A stretch of 64,000 bases of DNA, from assembly GCF_002210295.1 (NCBI RefSeq), contig NZ_MWQH01000003.1, positions 124,001 through 188,000 of the forward strand. The letters are read 5' to 3'. The notes beneath the pieces were generated by a model. The model saw only the letters and a program-made list of their open reading frames with translations. It was not told the DNA's origin and made no database searches. This DNA is from Fibrobacter sp. UWB5 (GTDB lineage Bacteria; Fibrobacterota; Fibrobacteria; Fibrobacterales; Fibrobacteraceae). Below, in pieces: positions 22,833 to 30,818 of the stretch; within the stretch, counting starts at the first letter, position 1, and every line of letters begins with the position of its first letter. The position numbers and the translations under genes are program-made.

Positions 22833-23747
22833 ATGAGTGATACGAAGATTTACATGGGTATAGAAGCAGGGGACGCTTCTCTGAAAGTTGCCCTTGTGGA
22901 TGCGGCCGAACGCCGTGTTCTGAAGACGGCCGTTCTCGATACGGAAACCGCCCCCCTTGACGATGTCTATACTTTTGAAACCGTCCTCCAGGGATGGATG
23001 GAGTTCAACCAGATTGAATCCGTCGAAGCCGTTTCGGTGGCAATTCCTGCATTTAGGTCGATTATTCGCCAAATCTTTGTTCCGGCAGAAGCCACAAAGA
23101 ACGTTGACGACTATGTAAAGTGGTATGTTTCGCTGATTACGAACGCCGAATCCAATGCGTATGTAATTGATTACAAAATCATGAGCGGTGACCCCGAGCT
23201 CGGATACACGATTATGTTGATTGCGGTCCGTGAACAGTGGGTCGATAATTTACGTAAAGGCTTCCGTAACAAGGCTTTAGCTCCTAAGGCCATGGATGTG
23301 GACGTGCTCTCGCTCATGAACCTGATGGACTATGCCGAAAATGTGTCCGAACTGACATGTATAGTCAAGGCTGACTATGCCGGTGTGACGCTCCTTTGGC
23401 TCACCAAGGACAACCTGCATGCGCTCCGCTGCGTGTCCACGCTTTCGCTGGTGAACAATACCAAGGAAGAAGCTTACCAGATTTTGGCTAGGGAAATTGC
23501 CGAGCAGATCGCCATTGCCCAACAGGAAAACGCCTCGGTCTCTACGAAGTCGATCCGTCTGTGCGGTGAAATGGCAAGCGACATGCTGTTCGTGGAAGAC
23601 ATTCGTGCAAAGTTGCCCGAATTCCAGCTGTCTTTGATGGATTCTTTCTCTAACTTGAGGCTCCCGATTGAAGAAGCAGATTCTGCTGCCGTGCTTTCTT
23701 GCGCAGGTGCAATCGGTGCCGCCTTGAATGTGATGGAGGGTGTATGA
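22833..23747 (+). CDS. PilM-like actin-fold protein
   Basis: A 304-residue protein of the PilM/FtsA type: MGIEAGDASLKVALV (phosphate-1 loop), VAIPAFRSIIRQIFVPA and a C-terminal CAGAIGAALN. Nucleotide-binding Asp and Gly positions are only partly conserved. PilM organises the inner-membrane ring of type IV pili with PilN and PilO. The stop overlaps the start of the next gene (ATGA), as in pilM-pilN pairs. Confidence 0.7.
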   Translation: MSDTKIYMGIEAGDASLKVALVDAAERRVLKTAVLDTETAPLDDVYTFETVLQGWMEFNQIESVEAVSVAIPAFRSIIRQIFVPAEATKNVDDYVKWYVSLITNAESNAYVIDYKIMSGDPELGYTIMLIAVREQWVDNLRKGFRNKALAPKAMDVDVLSLMNLMDYAENVSELTCIVKADYAGVTLLWLTKDNLHALRCVSTLSLVNNTKEEAYQILAREIAEQIAIAQQENASVSTKSIRLCGEMASDMLFVEDIRAKLPEFQLSLMDSFSNLRLPIEEADSAAVLSCAGAIGAALNVMEGV

Positions 23748-24757
23748 TTCATTTGAACTTGATTGACGCTGCTGAACGCTTGGTCGAAGTCGAAACTGTG
23801 GCTCCGGTCAACGTCACGAGCGTTAAGGAACTGCAGAAGAAGTCTCGAAAGAAGGCTCTTACGGTTCTGGTTGCCGCTCTGTTTGTATTTGTTGCCTTCA
23901 GCTGCTTCCTGAGTGTAGCTGGCGTTCCCAAGCAGTTGCAGGGTTTGCTGCCGCCGCCGTATCTGGATTTGATTGGTGCGGAAGACCCGACCCGTTCTGC
24001 TCTTGCAATCGGTGCAGGACAGCGTACCTCCGCTGGTGGTTCGCTTGAAGCAGAAGCTGCTGCCGCTGCCGCCATGATCCGTCAGCGCGACAATGTGACG
24101 GTCAAGCAGGTCGTGGGCGAAATCAATCCGCAGGCCTTGTTCAACAACAAGCGCACGGATTACAACAGCTACTTGCCGCTCGAAAAGCTTTCGTTCCAGA
24201 AGGCTTCTGTCGGCCAGTTCTTCGCATTCTTGAATACGGCAACCCCTGACGACGTGGGCTTCTCGGATTGCATTTACCAGGCTCCGAACTACTTCTATGT
24301 TCGCGGCGTGGCCGGTAACCCGAATTCCCAGAAGGCTTTCCTCGATCGCATTCGTGCGGTCAGTTCCGACTTCAGGACTCCGCCTCTGCCTGAAAACGCT
24401 CCGGCCACCGACATTACCGCTTTCGGTATGTACAACGTGACCAACGTGAACCTGACTGCCGTTTCTTCGTTCGTTCCTGCCTCCGAAGTGAACAGCGAAG
24501 TCAAGTCCATGAAGGCTTTGGCTGCCACCCAGAAGGTGCAACTCTCTGGACTTGAAAAGCCGGTTGTTGAAGAATTCGGTGTGTACAAGCGCTATACGCT
24601 CAAGGCTACCTCGACTGCGGACTTTGCCGAGCTGAACGCCTTCATTACCGCGTTTGTGAACTCGCCGTCTCGCATCGGTATTCGCAATATCGAAATGAAG
24701 CTGGCCAAAAAGGATATGTTCACGACAATCCTTTTTGAAATGTTTGTGATAAAGTAA
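23744..24757 (+). CDS. PilN/PilO-like membrane protein
   Basis: A 337-residue bitopic protein. The short cytoplasmic N-terminus MIHLNLIDAAERLV recalls the PilN motif (INLL) that binds PilM. A single transmembrane segment lies at about residues 46-64. The periplasmic part has an Ala-rich helix and two alpha/beta repeats, perhaps a PilN-PilO fusion or a divergent PilN. The start overlaps the pilM-like stop by four bases. Confidence 0.6.
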   Translation: MIHLNLIDAAERLVEVETVAPVNVTSVKELQKKSRKKALTVLVAALFVFVAFSCFLSVAGVPKQLQGLLPPPYLDLIGAEDPTRSALAIGAGQRTSAGGSLEAEAAAAAAMIRQRDNVTVKQVVGEINPQALFNNKRTDYNSYLPLEKLSFQKASVGQFFAFLNTATPDDVGFSDCIYQAPNYFYVRGVAGNPNSQKAFLDRIRAVSSDFRTPPLPENAPATDITAFGMYNVTNVNLTAVSSFVPASEVNSEVKSMKALAATQKVQLSGLEKPVVEEFGVYKRYTLKATSTADFAELNAFITAFVNSPSRIGIRNIEMKLAKKDMFTTILFEMFVIK

Positions 24758-24763
24758 TACCAG

Positions 24764-25312
24764 ATGCCAATTCGCATTACGGGTGGACTGATGCGGGGAA
24801 GGAACGTTCCTTCTCCGGATACCTCCAAGACAAGACCGACTGCTTCTCGAACAAGAGAAGCTCTCTTCAACATTCTGCAGGGTGTTGAAAATTTTCGCGT
24901 GCTTGACTTGTTCGCGGGCACGGGCATTATGGGCATTGAAGCAATCAGTCGCGGTGCTGCAAGTGTCGTGGCCGTAGAAATGGCGCATGCCCAGGCGCGA
25001 CTCGTGTTGCAGGCGTACAAGGCCTTGTCGCTGGAATCGAAACTTACTTTGTTAGAAAAGAACGCCTTGACGCTCGATAAAGAAGCCCTTTGCGCCAGCG
25101 AAGGTTTTGACCTGATTTATGCTGACCCGCCGTTCAAGGACATGGATTACCCAGACCTGCGCCCCTATTGGGAGTGGCTGAATCCGGGTGGTGTCGCCGT
25201 GTTCGAGGCCCCGAGCCGCAATCTGCCTGCGTGGGTGAAAGAAGCCGACGAAGCGGGAATGGTGCAAGTCCGCCGCTACGGCGAATCCTCGCTGGTTATC
25301 TATAGAGCATAA
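24764..25312 (+). CDS. rsmD: 16S rRNA (guanine966-N2)-methyltransferase
   Basis: A 182-residue SAM-dependent methyltransferase: IRITGGLMRGR at the N-terminus, RPTASRTREALFNIL, the SAM site LDLFAGTGIMGIEAISRGA, and the catalytic DPPF. It modifies G966 of 16S rRNA. It directly precedes coaD, a pairing seen in many bacteria. Confidence 0.93.
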   Translation: MPIRITGGLMRGRNVPSPDTSKTRPTASRTREALFNILQGVENFRVLDLFAGTGIMGIEAISRGAASVVAVEMAHAQARLVLQAYKALSLESKLTLLEKNALTLDKEALCASEGFDLIYADPPFKDMDYPDLRPYWEWLNPGGVAVFEAPSRNLPAWVKEADEAGMVQVRRYGESSLVIYRA

Positions 25313-25316
25313 TTTC

Positions 25317-25324
25317 TATATTTA
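25317..25324 (+). promoter_or_regulatory. TATATTTA box before coaD
   Basis: A TAnnTTT box ending four bases before the ATG at 25329. Transcription from it would give a leaderless coaD mRNA. Confidence 0.45.
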
Positions 25325-25328
25325 CGGC

Positions 25329-25829
25329 ATGAAAAAAGTTGCCGTTTTCGCTGGGTCGTTCGATCCGTTCACCCTAGGTCACCTCGATATCGTAAAGCGC
25401 GCCTCCGCGCTGTTCGATGAATTGTGGGTGGTCATTTTCGAGAATGCTTCCAAGAAGTATATGCTTGATGAAGGGACCCGAATGCAGCTGATTCAGAAAG
25501 CCGTCAAAGGCTTGAAGAATGTGAAGGTGGACTGTGCAGCCGGGCTTACGGTCGACTATATGAAAATGGTAAAGGCGAAGTACCTGGTGCGTGGAATCCG
25601 CGGCGCCGCCGATGTGGACTACGAACAGTCCATCGCCTGGAACAACAAGGTTCTTTACCCTGAATGCGAAACGGTTTTCTTGTCCAGCTCTCCGGAACAT
25701 TTGAGAGTCTCGAGTACTGTGGTTCGCGAACTCTTGAAAGTGGGTGTTGCAAAGAATGCCGACGGAAAAGAAATTCTCGCTAAATACGTCCCCGCCGAAG
25801 TTATAACAATTCTAAGCTCTATTAACTAA
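25329..25829 (+). CDS. coaD: Phosphopantetheine adenylyltransferase
   Basis: A 166-residue protein with the nucleotidyltransferase motif AGSFDPFTLGHLDIV, LVRGIRGAADVDYE and the ISSTxVRE-type region (RVSSTVVRELLK). It makes dephospho-CoA from phosphopantetheine and ATP. Length is normal. Confidence 0.96.
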   Translation: MKKVAVFAGSFDPFTLGHLDIVKRASALFDELWVVIFENASKKYMLDEGTRMQLIQKAVKGLKNVKVDCAAGLTVDYMKMVKAKYLVRGIRGAADVDYEQSIAWNNKVLYPECETVFLSSSPEHLRVSSTVVRELLKVGVAKNADGKEILAKYVPAEVITILSSIN

Positions 25830-25850
25830 GTTCTACCAACTAAATTCTAT
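25812..25850. repeat. 14-bp tandem repeat copy abutting rhomboid start
   Basis: Units AAGCTCTATTAACT, AAGTTCTACCAACT and AAATTCTATGAG. The last unit includes the ATG of the rhomboid gene. The same unit is found at 15091-15118. Confidence 0.55.
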
Positions 25851-26736
25851 GAGACCGTTCAGATTCTTACCTAAAGTTTTGCGAGTCCTGCTGATTTCCA
25901 ATGCAGTTGTTTTTGGACTTGCCTTTATTGGCGGTGCGCTTGGTTTGCAGTTGAACTTGCCCGGTGTGGGCGCTGGAACCATTCGTGAATACATCGCTTA
26001 CTTTGGCGCCTTCTGGCCTTTTGCGCCGGAACAGGCTTGGCGCTTTGTGACCTACATGTTCGTACATGTGGACTTTTGGCATTTCTTGTTCAACATGCTC
26101 ATGCTCTGGATGTTCGGTAGCGAAGTCGCCGACATGATGGGTGCCAAGCATTTTACGGGAATGTATTTCTTCTGCGGTATTTTTGCGGCGGTATTCAGCC
26201 TGATCATGTTCTGGCTCGGTATGACGAACGCCCCGATTATCGGTGCTTCGGGTGCCCTCATGGGAATCTTTGTGGCTTACTACAAGTTCTTCCCGAACCG
26301 CATGCTTTTGATGTTCTTCTTTTTCCCGATGCGAATCAAGTATGCCATGTGGTTCATGGTTGCAGTCGATGTGCTTATGGCGCATTCGAGCGATGGCATT
26401 GCGCACTTGGCCCACTTGGGTGGTGTCGTCGGCGGATTCCTTTACATGCACTTTTATGAACGCGGATTCGGTAATCTTGGCAAGGCATTCGAAAAAATGC
26501 GTGGTCCCAAGTTCAAGGTGCACCAGGGAGGCCGTTCCGAAAGCGAATCCGGCGAAAAGTCTAGCGATGATTCTGACGCTATCGAAGGCGAAGTTTTTTA
26601 TGTGGATGAAAACAAGCGGATGGATGAAATCCTGAAGAAAGTCAATCGTGAAGGAATCAATTCGCTGAATGAATCCGAACGTCAATTTTTACTTAAGGCG
26701 AGCGAAAAGTTGCGCCGCCGTAGAGGAGGCTTCTAA
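25849..26736 (+). CDS. Rhomboid-family intramembrane serine protease
   Basis: A 295-residue protein with six hydrophobic segments. FVHVDFWHFLFNMLMLWMFG carries the conserved HxxxN, GASGALMG the catalytic Ser and HLAHLGGVVGG the catalytic His. The C-terminal cytoplasmic tail (about residues 215-295) ends with an NREGINSLNESERQFL motif often found in bacterial rhomboids of this group. It cleaves membrane substrates. The TAATG overlap with the next gene suggests translational coupling. Confidence 0.92.
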   Translation: MRPFRFLPKVLRVLLISNAVVFGLAFIGGALGLQLNLPGVGAGTIREYIAYFGAFWPFAPEQAWRFVTYMFVHVDFWHFLFNMLMLWMFGSEVADMMGAKHFTGMYFFCGIFAAVFSLIMFWLGMTNAPIIGASGALMGIFVAYYKFFPNRMLLMFFFFPMRIKYAMWFMVAVDVLMAHSSDGIAHLAHLGGVVGGFLYMHFYERGFGNLGKAFEKMRGPKFKVHQGGRSESESGEKSSDDSDAIEGEVFYVDENKRMDEILKKVNREGINSLNESERQFLLKASEKLRRRRGGF

Positions 26737-27698
26737 TGAAGAAAGTTTTAGGTATGGGCGCAGCCCTCGTTGATATTTTGGCCAATGTGGATGACGCTTG
26801 GATCAAAGCTCAGGGTGTGCAGAAGGGTGGCATGAACATGGTGGATTGGCCCCAGATGGAAAAGTTCCTGGGCGCCCTCAAGAATCCGCTGCGTGTGCCG
26901 GGTGGCTCTACTTGCAATACAATGGTGGGTCTTTCTCGCCTGGGTGGCAAGGCCGCCTTTATCTCGAAGATTGGCAACGACGAACTCGGTAACATTTTCA
27001 AGAAGCACTTGCAAGACAATGGTGTGGAATCGAAGCTCGGCTTGAGCGATGCCGCTACCGGTTGCGTTTTCAGCGCCGTGACGCCCGATGCCCAGCGTTC
27101 CATGTGGACTTATCTGGGCGCCTCCGATTTCTTGGGCAGCGACGACTTTGTGCCGGCTCTTTACGACGGCGTTGGCTTGCTGTATGCCGAAGGCTACCGT
27201 GCCTTTAACGCAGATTGTTTCAAGAAGTCCTTTACCTTGGCCCGCAGCCTGGGTGTAGAAACCGCTCTCGATTTTAGCAGCTTTGGCGTGGTGGAAGCCT
27301 GCCGCAAGCTCTTTGACGAACTCTTTGCCGAAGGGATGATCGATATCATCATTGCCAACGAAGACGAAGCTTATGCCTATGCGGGCGTCAAGGAAGAAGC
27401 CGCTCTCGATGTGCTTGCCAAGAAGGCCAAGGTTGCCGTAGTGAAAATCGGCAAGCGCGGCGCCCTGATTGCCAAGGACGGCAAGGTGGTGCATGTGCAG
27501 GCTGGCCCTGCCAAGGCTATCGATACTACGGGTGCCGGCGACTTGTGGGCATCGGGATTCCTGTATGGCTACATGAACGGCTGGGATATGGAAAAATCGG
27601 GCAATTTGGGCAGTGTCGTGAGTAACGAAGTGGTCCAGGTGATGGGTGCCCAGATTCCGGAAGACGGCTGGAAGCGAATTTTAGCGACGCTTTCGTAA
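26736..27698 (+). CDS. PfkB-family carbohydrate/nucleoside kinase
   Basis: A 320-residue ribokinase-like protein. The N-terminal GMGAALVDILA, PGGSTCNTMVGLSRLGG and GNDELG, and the C-terminal DTTGAGDLWASGFLYG (anion hole and catalytic Asp), are all present. It resembles the adenosine-kinase-like subgroup, but substrate specificity cannot be read. It starts on the last base of the rhomboid stop. Confidence 0.88.
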   Translation: MKKVLGMGAALVDILANVDDAWIKAQGVQKGGMNMVDWPQMEKFLGALKNPLRVPGGSTCNTMVGLSRLGGKAAFISKIGNDELGNIFKKHLQDNGVESKLGLSDAATGCVFSAVTPDAQRSMWTYLGASDFLGSDDFVPALYDGVGLLYAEGYRAFNADCFKKSFTLARSLGVETALDFSSFGVVEACRKLFDELFAEGMIDIIIANEDEAYAYAGVKEEAALDVLAKKAKVAVVKIGKRGALIAKDGKVVHVQAGPAKAIDTTGAGDLWASGFLYGYMNGWDMEKSGNLGSVVSNEVVQVMGAQIPEDGWKRILATLS

Positions 27699-27731
27699 AT
27701 TTTTGTATATATTTAAGGCTAGGAGAGTCGT

Positions 27732-28754
27732 ATGTTTAAGAAAGTCTGCCTAGCCGGCCTTGTGGCCACCGTGTTCTCTTTTGCGCAAGAAGAGACCTAT
27801 ATTCGCAATATCTGCGATACGTTATCCGTTTCTGCTACTCCGAAGGTGGAACTCAAGCTTAAACGCGTTGAGGAAACCGTCTGGTATGGTTCCCGCGATT
27901 TAAAGAAGACTGATTCCGTTAAGGTGAATGTGCATGAGGATTATAGCACAATCATGCCTATCATGCAAAAGACCAGCCTTAGAATTCCCTATTCTATCGA
28001 TGCAGGCTGCGTGTCTAGCAATTACAATCTTTTCAAGTATGGGGAATGGGACCAGAATGGCAAAAAATGGACTCTGAACGATGAAAATGACGATTACGGC
28101 TCATGGATTATAGATGTCAACCTCTATAATATTCCCGGCTTTGATTCAACCAATTCGAATAATGTCCTGGTGGTAAAAAAGGGTGGCGTCAATTCCGAGG
28201 AGCTTTCTTTCTCGGCTGATGACTTGATGGTTTCAAGAACTTTTGAATTCGCTTTTGATTCATGGCAGGCCATTGTTTTGGGTAGGGTGAAAAAGAGCGA
28301 TGGCGGAGCTTTGCTCTATTCTGGTTCGGCATTCAGGCTTGATTCCGCGGATGCGGTTGCTGCTGCTTTGGCTGCTTTTAATAAGAGAGAGGATGTTCCC
28401 GACTCGCTTTCTAAAATCCAGGTTCAGGTTTTACGTCCGGTGTTGACCGACCCGAACAAAAAAGCGGTGAACAGTTCTTCTTCTGTGGCGGAGTCGTCTT
28501 CGTCCGAGGCGAAGTCGTCTAGCAATGTGGTGTCGAGTTCCTCTGTTGAATCCAGTTCCTCTGTGGAGCCGGAATCGTCGGAATCTTCTACGGCTATTGG
28601 CCGCCTGCAGGCGACTCCTCGCGCATTCGGCGCGGCCCGAGCGATCCGCAGGCTCGACGGTTCCGTGGTTAAGGCGGGCGAACAGCTTGTGCCCGGCGTT
28701 TACTACGTGAAGGGCGTTGACGGCCGCTGGAAAAAGCAAGTCGAATTGCCGTAA
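27732..28754 (+). CDS. Secreted protein with poly-serine linker and short sorting-like tail
   Basis: A 340-residue protein. The signal peptide MFKKVCLAGLVATVFSFA is followed by a beta-rich domain of about 220 residues of unknown function. A Ser-rich linker with Glu, Val and Ala (about residues 245-285) follows, of the kind common in Fibrobacter secreted proteins. The C-terminal 40 residues (RRLDGSVVKAGEQLVPGVYYVKG) look like a short type IX-type sorting tail. A TATATTTA box lies at 27708-27715. Confidence 0.65.
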   Translation: MFKKVCLAGLVATVFSFAQEETYIRNICDTLSVSATPKVELKLKRVEETVWYGSRDLKKTDSVKVNVHEDYSTIMPIMQKTSLRIPYSIDAGCVSSNYNLFKYGEWDQNGKKWTLNDENDDYGSWIIDVNLYNIPGFDSTNSNNVLVVKKGGVNSEELSFSADDLMVSRTFEFAFDSWQAIVLGRVKKSDGGALLYSGSAFRLDSADAVAAALAAFNKREDVPDSLSKIQVQVLRPVLTDPNKKAVNSSSSVAESSSSEAKSSSNVVSSSSVESSSSVEPESSESSTAIGRLQATPRAFGAARAIRRLDGSVVKAGEQLVPGVYYVKGVDGRWKKQVELP

Positions 28755-28784
28755 CGCAGTGTTGTAACGAATTCTTGAATGCTT

Positions 28785-28812
28785 GTCCCCGATAGTCCTG
28801 TCGGGGATTTTT
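28785..28812 (+). terminator. Terminator after the serine-linker gene
   Basis: TCCCCGA and TCGGGGA with a nine-base loop, followed by TTTTTG. Confidence 0.75.
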
Positions 28813-28813
28813 G

Positions 28814-28821
28814 TATATTTG
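28814..28821 (+). promoter_or_regulatory. TATATTTG box of the gene at 28826
   Basis: A full TAnnTTTG match directly after the terminator T tract and four bases before the ATG. There is no room for a leader. Confidence 0.55.
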
Positions 28822-28825
28822 CGCT

Positions 28826-29245
28826 ATGATGCGTTTGATTAAAATCCTTGCGATTACCTTTTTGTTCTGTGGTTCAATGGCACTAGCCGAAGAACCTGCC
28901 GTAGCTTCTCAGACATCGACTGCAGAAACTGAATTGAAACAGGAACTTGCAGTGCGCGACAGCGTGATGCAGGTGCAGGGAGATGCCTGTACGCTTGAAA
29001 AGGATTCCTTGCGTTCTGTCATCGAATCGGAAAAAGCCAAAAGCGAAAATTGGGAAAAGAGCTACAATACCGTCAAGAAAGATAATGAAACTTGTGCCCA
29101 AATGCTTGTCACCTCGATTGGCATAAATGAAAAGAAGCAAGAAAAGGAGCAGGAGGATCGTAGGTCCGCTGCCATGGCGGCTTCGTCTTCGTTCTTGGGC
29201 GGTGTCGGTATCGGCCTGCTGATCATGTGGCTGATCATGAAATAA
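28826..29245 (+). CDS. Hypothetical exported coiled-coil protein with C-terminal membrane segment
   Basis: A 139-residue protein. The N-terminal signal segment (MMRLIKILAITFLFCGSMALA) is followed by an acidic/basic helical region likely to form a coiled coil, and a Gly-rich hydrophobic C-terminal segment (FLGGVGIGLLIMWLIMK). No family recognised. Two adjacent ATG codons (28826 and 28829) could serve as start. The promoter box four bases upstream favours the first. Confidence 0.55.
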   Translation: MMRLIKILAITFLFCGSMALAEEPAVASQTSTAETELKQELAVRDSVMQVQGDACTLEKDSLRSVIESEKAKSENWEKSYNTVKKDNETCAQMLVTSIGINEKKQEKEQEDRRSAAMAASSSFLGGVGIGLLIMWLIMK

Positions 29246-29267
29246 TTGGATTTGTGTTGAGGAGTGA

Positions 29268-30818
29268 ATGAATAAGATTCTTTTGAGTGCAAGCCTGCTT
29301 TTGTGCGCAGGCTTTTGTTTTGCTAAAAATGCAGTGCCCGCCGGACCGTTCCAGTGGGGGCATACGCTTAAACCGCTTTCGACGACTAAAATGTCTACGG
29401 CAGAAATTTCGGCTTATATGCCTGCCAAGAAAAAACTGTTTGTCGTAGGTGATGCTAATGTCGTCGAAGTGGTGGACTTGAGCAATCCGAGCGAAGCCAA
29501 AAAGATTTCTGAAGTACAGATTCCGGGTAATGCCTCTAGCGTGACGGTTCATGGAGACTTGGTCGCGGTAAGCATGCTTGAAGTCGAAGAATGGCGCAAT
29601 GGCCAGGTGCAGGTGATGCGTTACACCGACAATCTCGAAGTGCTTGGGTTGTACACGGTTTGTAGTCAGCCTGACATGATCAAGTTTACGCCCGATGGCA
29701 AGAACTTGCTGGTGGCCTGCGAAGGCTCGCCGAGTACGGATTTTGCGGTAGACCCTGATGGCGGTATTGGATTCTTGACAGTTGCTAAGGCGGACGCCGA
29801 ATCGTGGAAAACTGCGGAATTTGCTGTGGCCGGATTTGATCATCTCGACACGAATAGACTTAAGAATGCTGGCGTGCGTGCTCCCGGAAATCAGGGCTTT
29901 TTGAAATCGCTGGAACCGGAATACATTACGGTTTCTGACGATTCCAAGCTGGCGTGGGTGAGCCTGCAAGAAAATAACGCCATGGCGATCATCGATGTGC
30001 CGGCCAAGAAAATCAAGAAGGTTTTCCCGTTGGGTTTTGTAGACCATTCCAGAAATGGTTTTGCAATCGATGCCGTGAGCGACGGAAAGATTGATATCAA
30101 GAATTATTACCCGCTGCGTGGACTTCGCCAGCCTGATGGCATTGCCGCTTTTACGGCAGGCGACAGACACTTTGTGCTGACTGCAAACGAAGGTGCTCCT
30201 GTAAATGATTACAAGGCATGGACCGATGTAACGAGCGTGCAGGAACTTGTGGCACAGGGCCGTTTGGATGAAACCGTGTTTACGGAAAAGATGACGACGG
30301 ACTTGAAGGATCTTTCGGTCAGTGCGTTGGAACGTTGCGACGAGGGCAAGTTCCGCACCCATAATGGCAAGTGTCCTTACGCCTATACGTTCGGTTCTCG
30401 CTCCGTGAGCATTTTTGACGGCGAAACGGGAAAACTGCTCTGGGATTCCGGAGAAATGTTTGAACGCGTTCTGGCAAAGATTGCGCCGGAATACTTCAAT
30501 TGGAATTCCAAGAAGGGCAAGGCCAAAATGGACAAGCGCAGTTCAGATAAGGGCTGCGAACCCGAGAACGTGACCGTGGGCGAGGTGGGTGCCCGTCGCT
30601 ACGCTTTTGCGGGCCTGGAACGCACCAGTGGCGTTGCCGTTTTCGATATCACGGAGCCGATGGCACCTGTGCTTGTGGATTACTATTTGGATCCGCTGGA
30701 TCGTGGCCCTGAAGGCATTCTCTTCATTCCGGCAGACAAGAGCCCGATGGCGGGCCAAGCCTTGTTGGTCGTTGGTTACGAATACAGCAAGACGCTGACG
30801 ATTTATACAATCAAATAA
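29268..30818 (+). CDS. Secreted beta-propeller protein, choice-of-anchor I type
   Basis: A 516-residue protein. The signal peptide ends at CFA (about residue 19). Repeated beta-propeller-like strands follow (LFVVGDANVVEVVDLSNPSE; VTVHGDLVAVSM; PDMIKFTPDGKNLLVACEG; PEYITVSDDSKLAWVSLQENNA; LTANEGAP.NDY). This matches the choice-of-anchor I domain, found in secreted or surface proteins and sometimes linked to esterase or phosphatase-like activity. The last 8 bases overlap the 3' end of the convergent hrpB gene. Confidence 0.8.
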   Translation: MNKILLSASLLLCAGFCFAKNAVPAGPFQWGHTLKPLSTTKMSTAEISAYMPAKKKLFVVGDANVVEVVDLSNPSEAKKISEVQIPGNASSVTVHGDLVAVSMLEVEEWRNGQVQVMRYTDNLEVLGLYTVCSQPDMIKFTPDGKNLLVACEGSPSTDFAVDPDGGIGFLTVAKADAESWKTAEFAVAGFDHLDTNRLKNAGVRAPGNQGFLKSLEPEYITVSDDSKLAWVSLQENNAMAIIDVPAKKIKKVFPLGFVDHSRNGFAIDAVSDGKIDIKNYYPLRGLRQPDGIAAFTAGDRHFVLTANEGAPVNDYKAWTDVTSVQELVAQGRLDETVFTEKMTTDLKDLSVSALERCDEGKFRTHNGKCPYAYTFGSRSVSIFDGETGKLLWDSGEMFERVLAKIAPEYFNWNSKKGKAKMDKRSSDKGCEPENVTVGEVGARRYAFAGLERTSGVAVFDITEPMAPVLVDYYLDPLDRGPEGILFIPADKSPMAGQALLVVGYEYSKTLTIYTIK

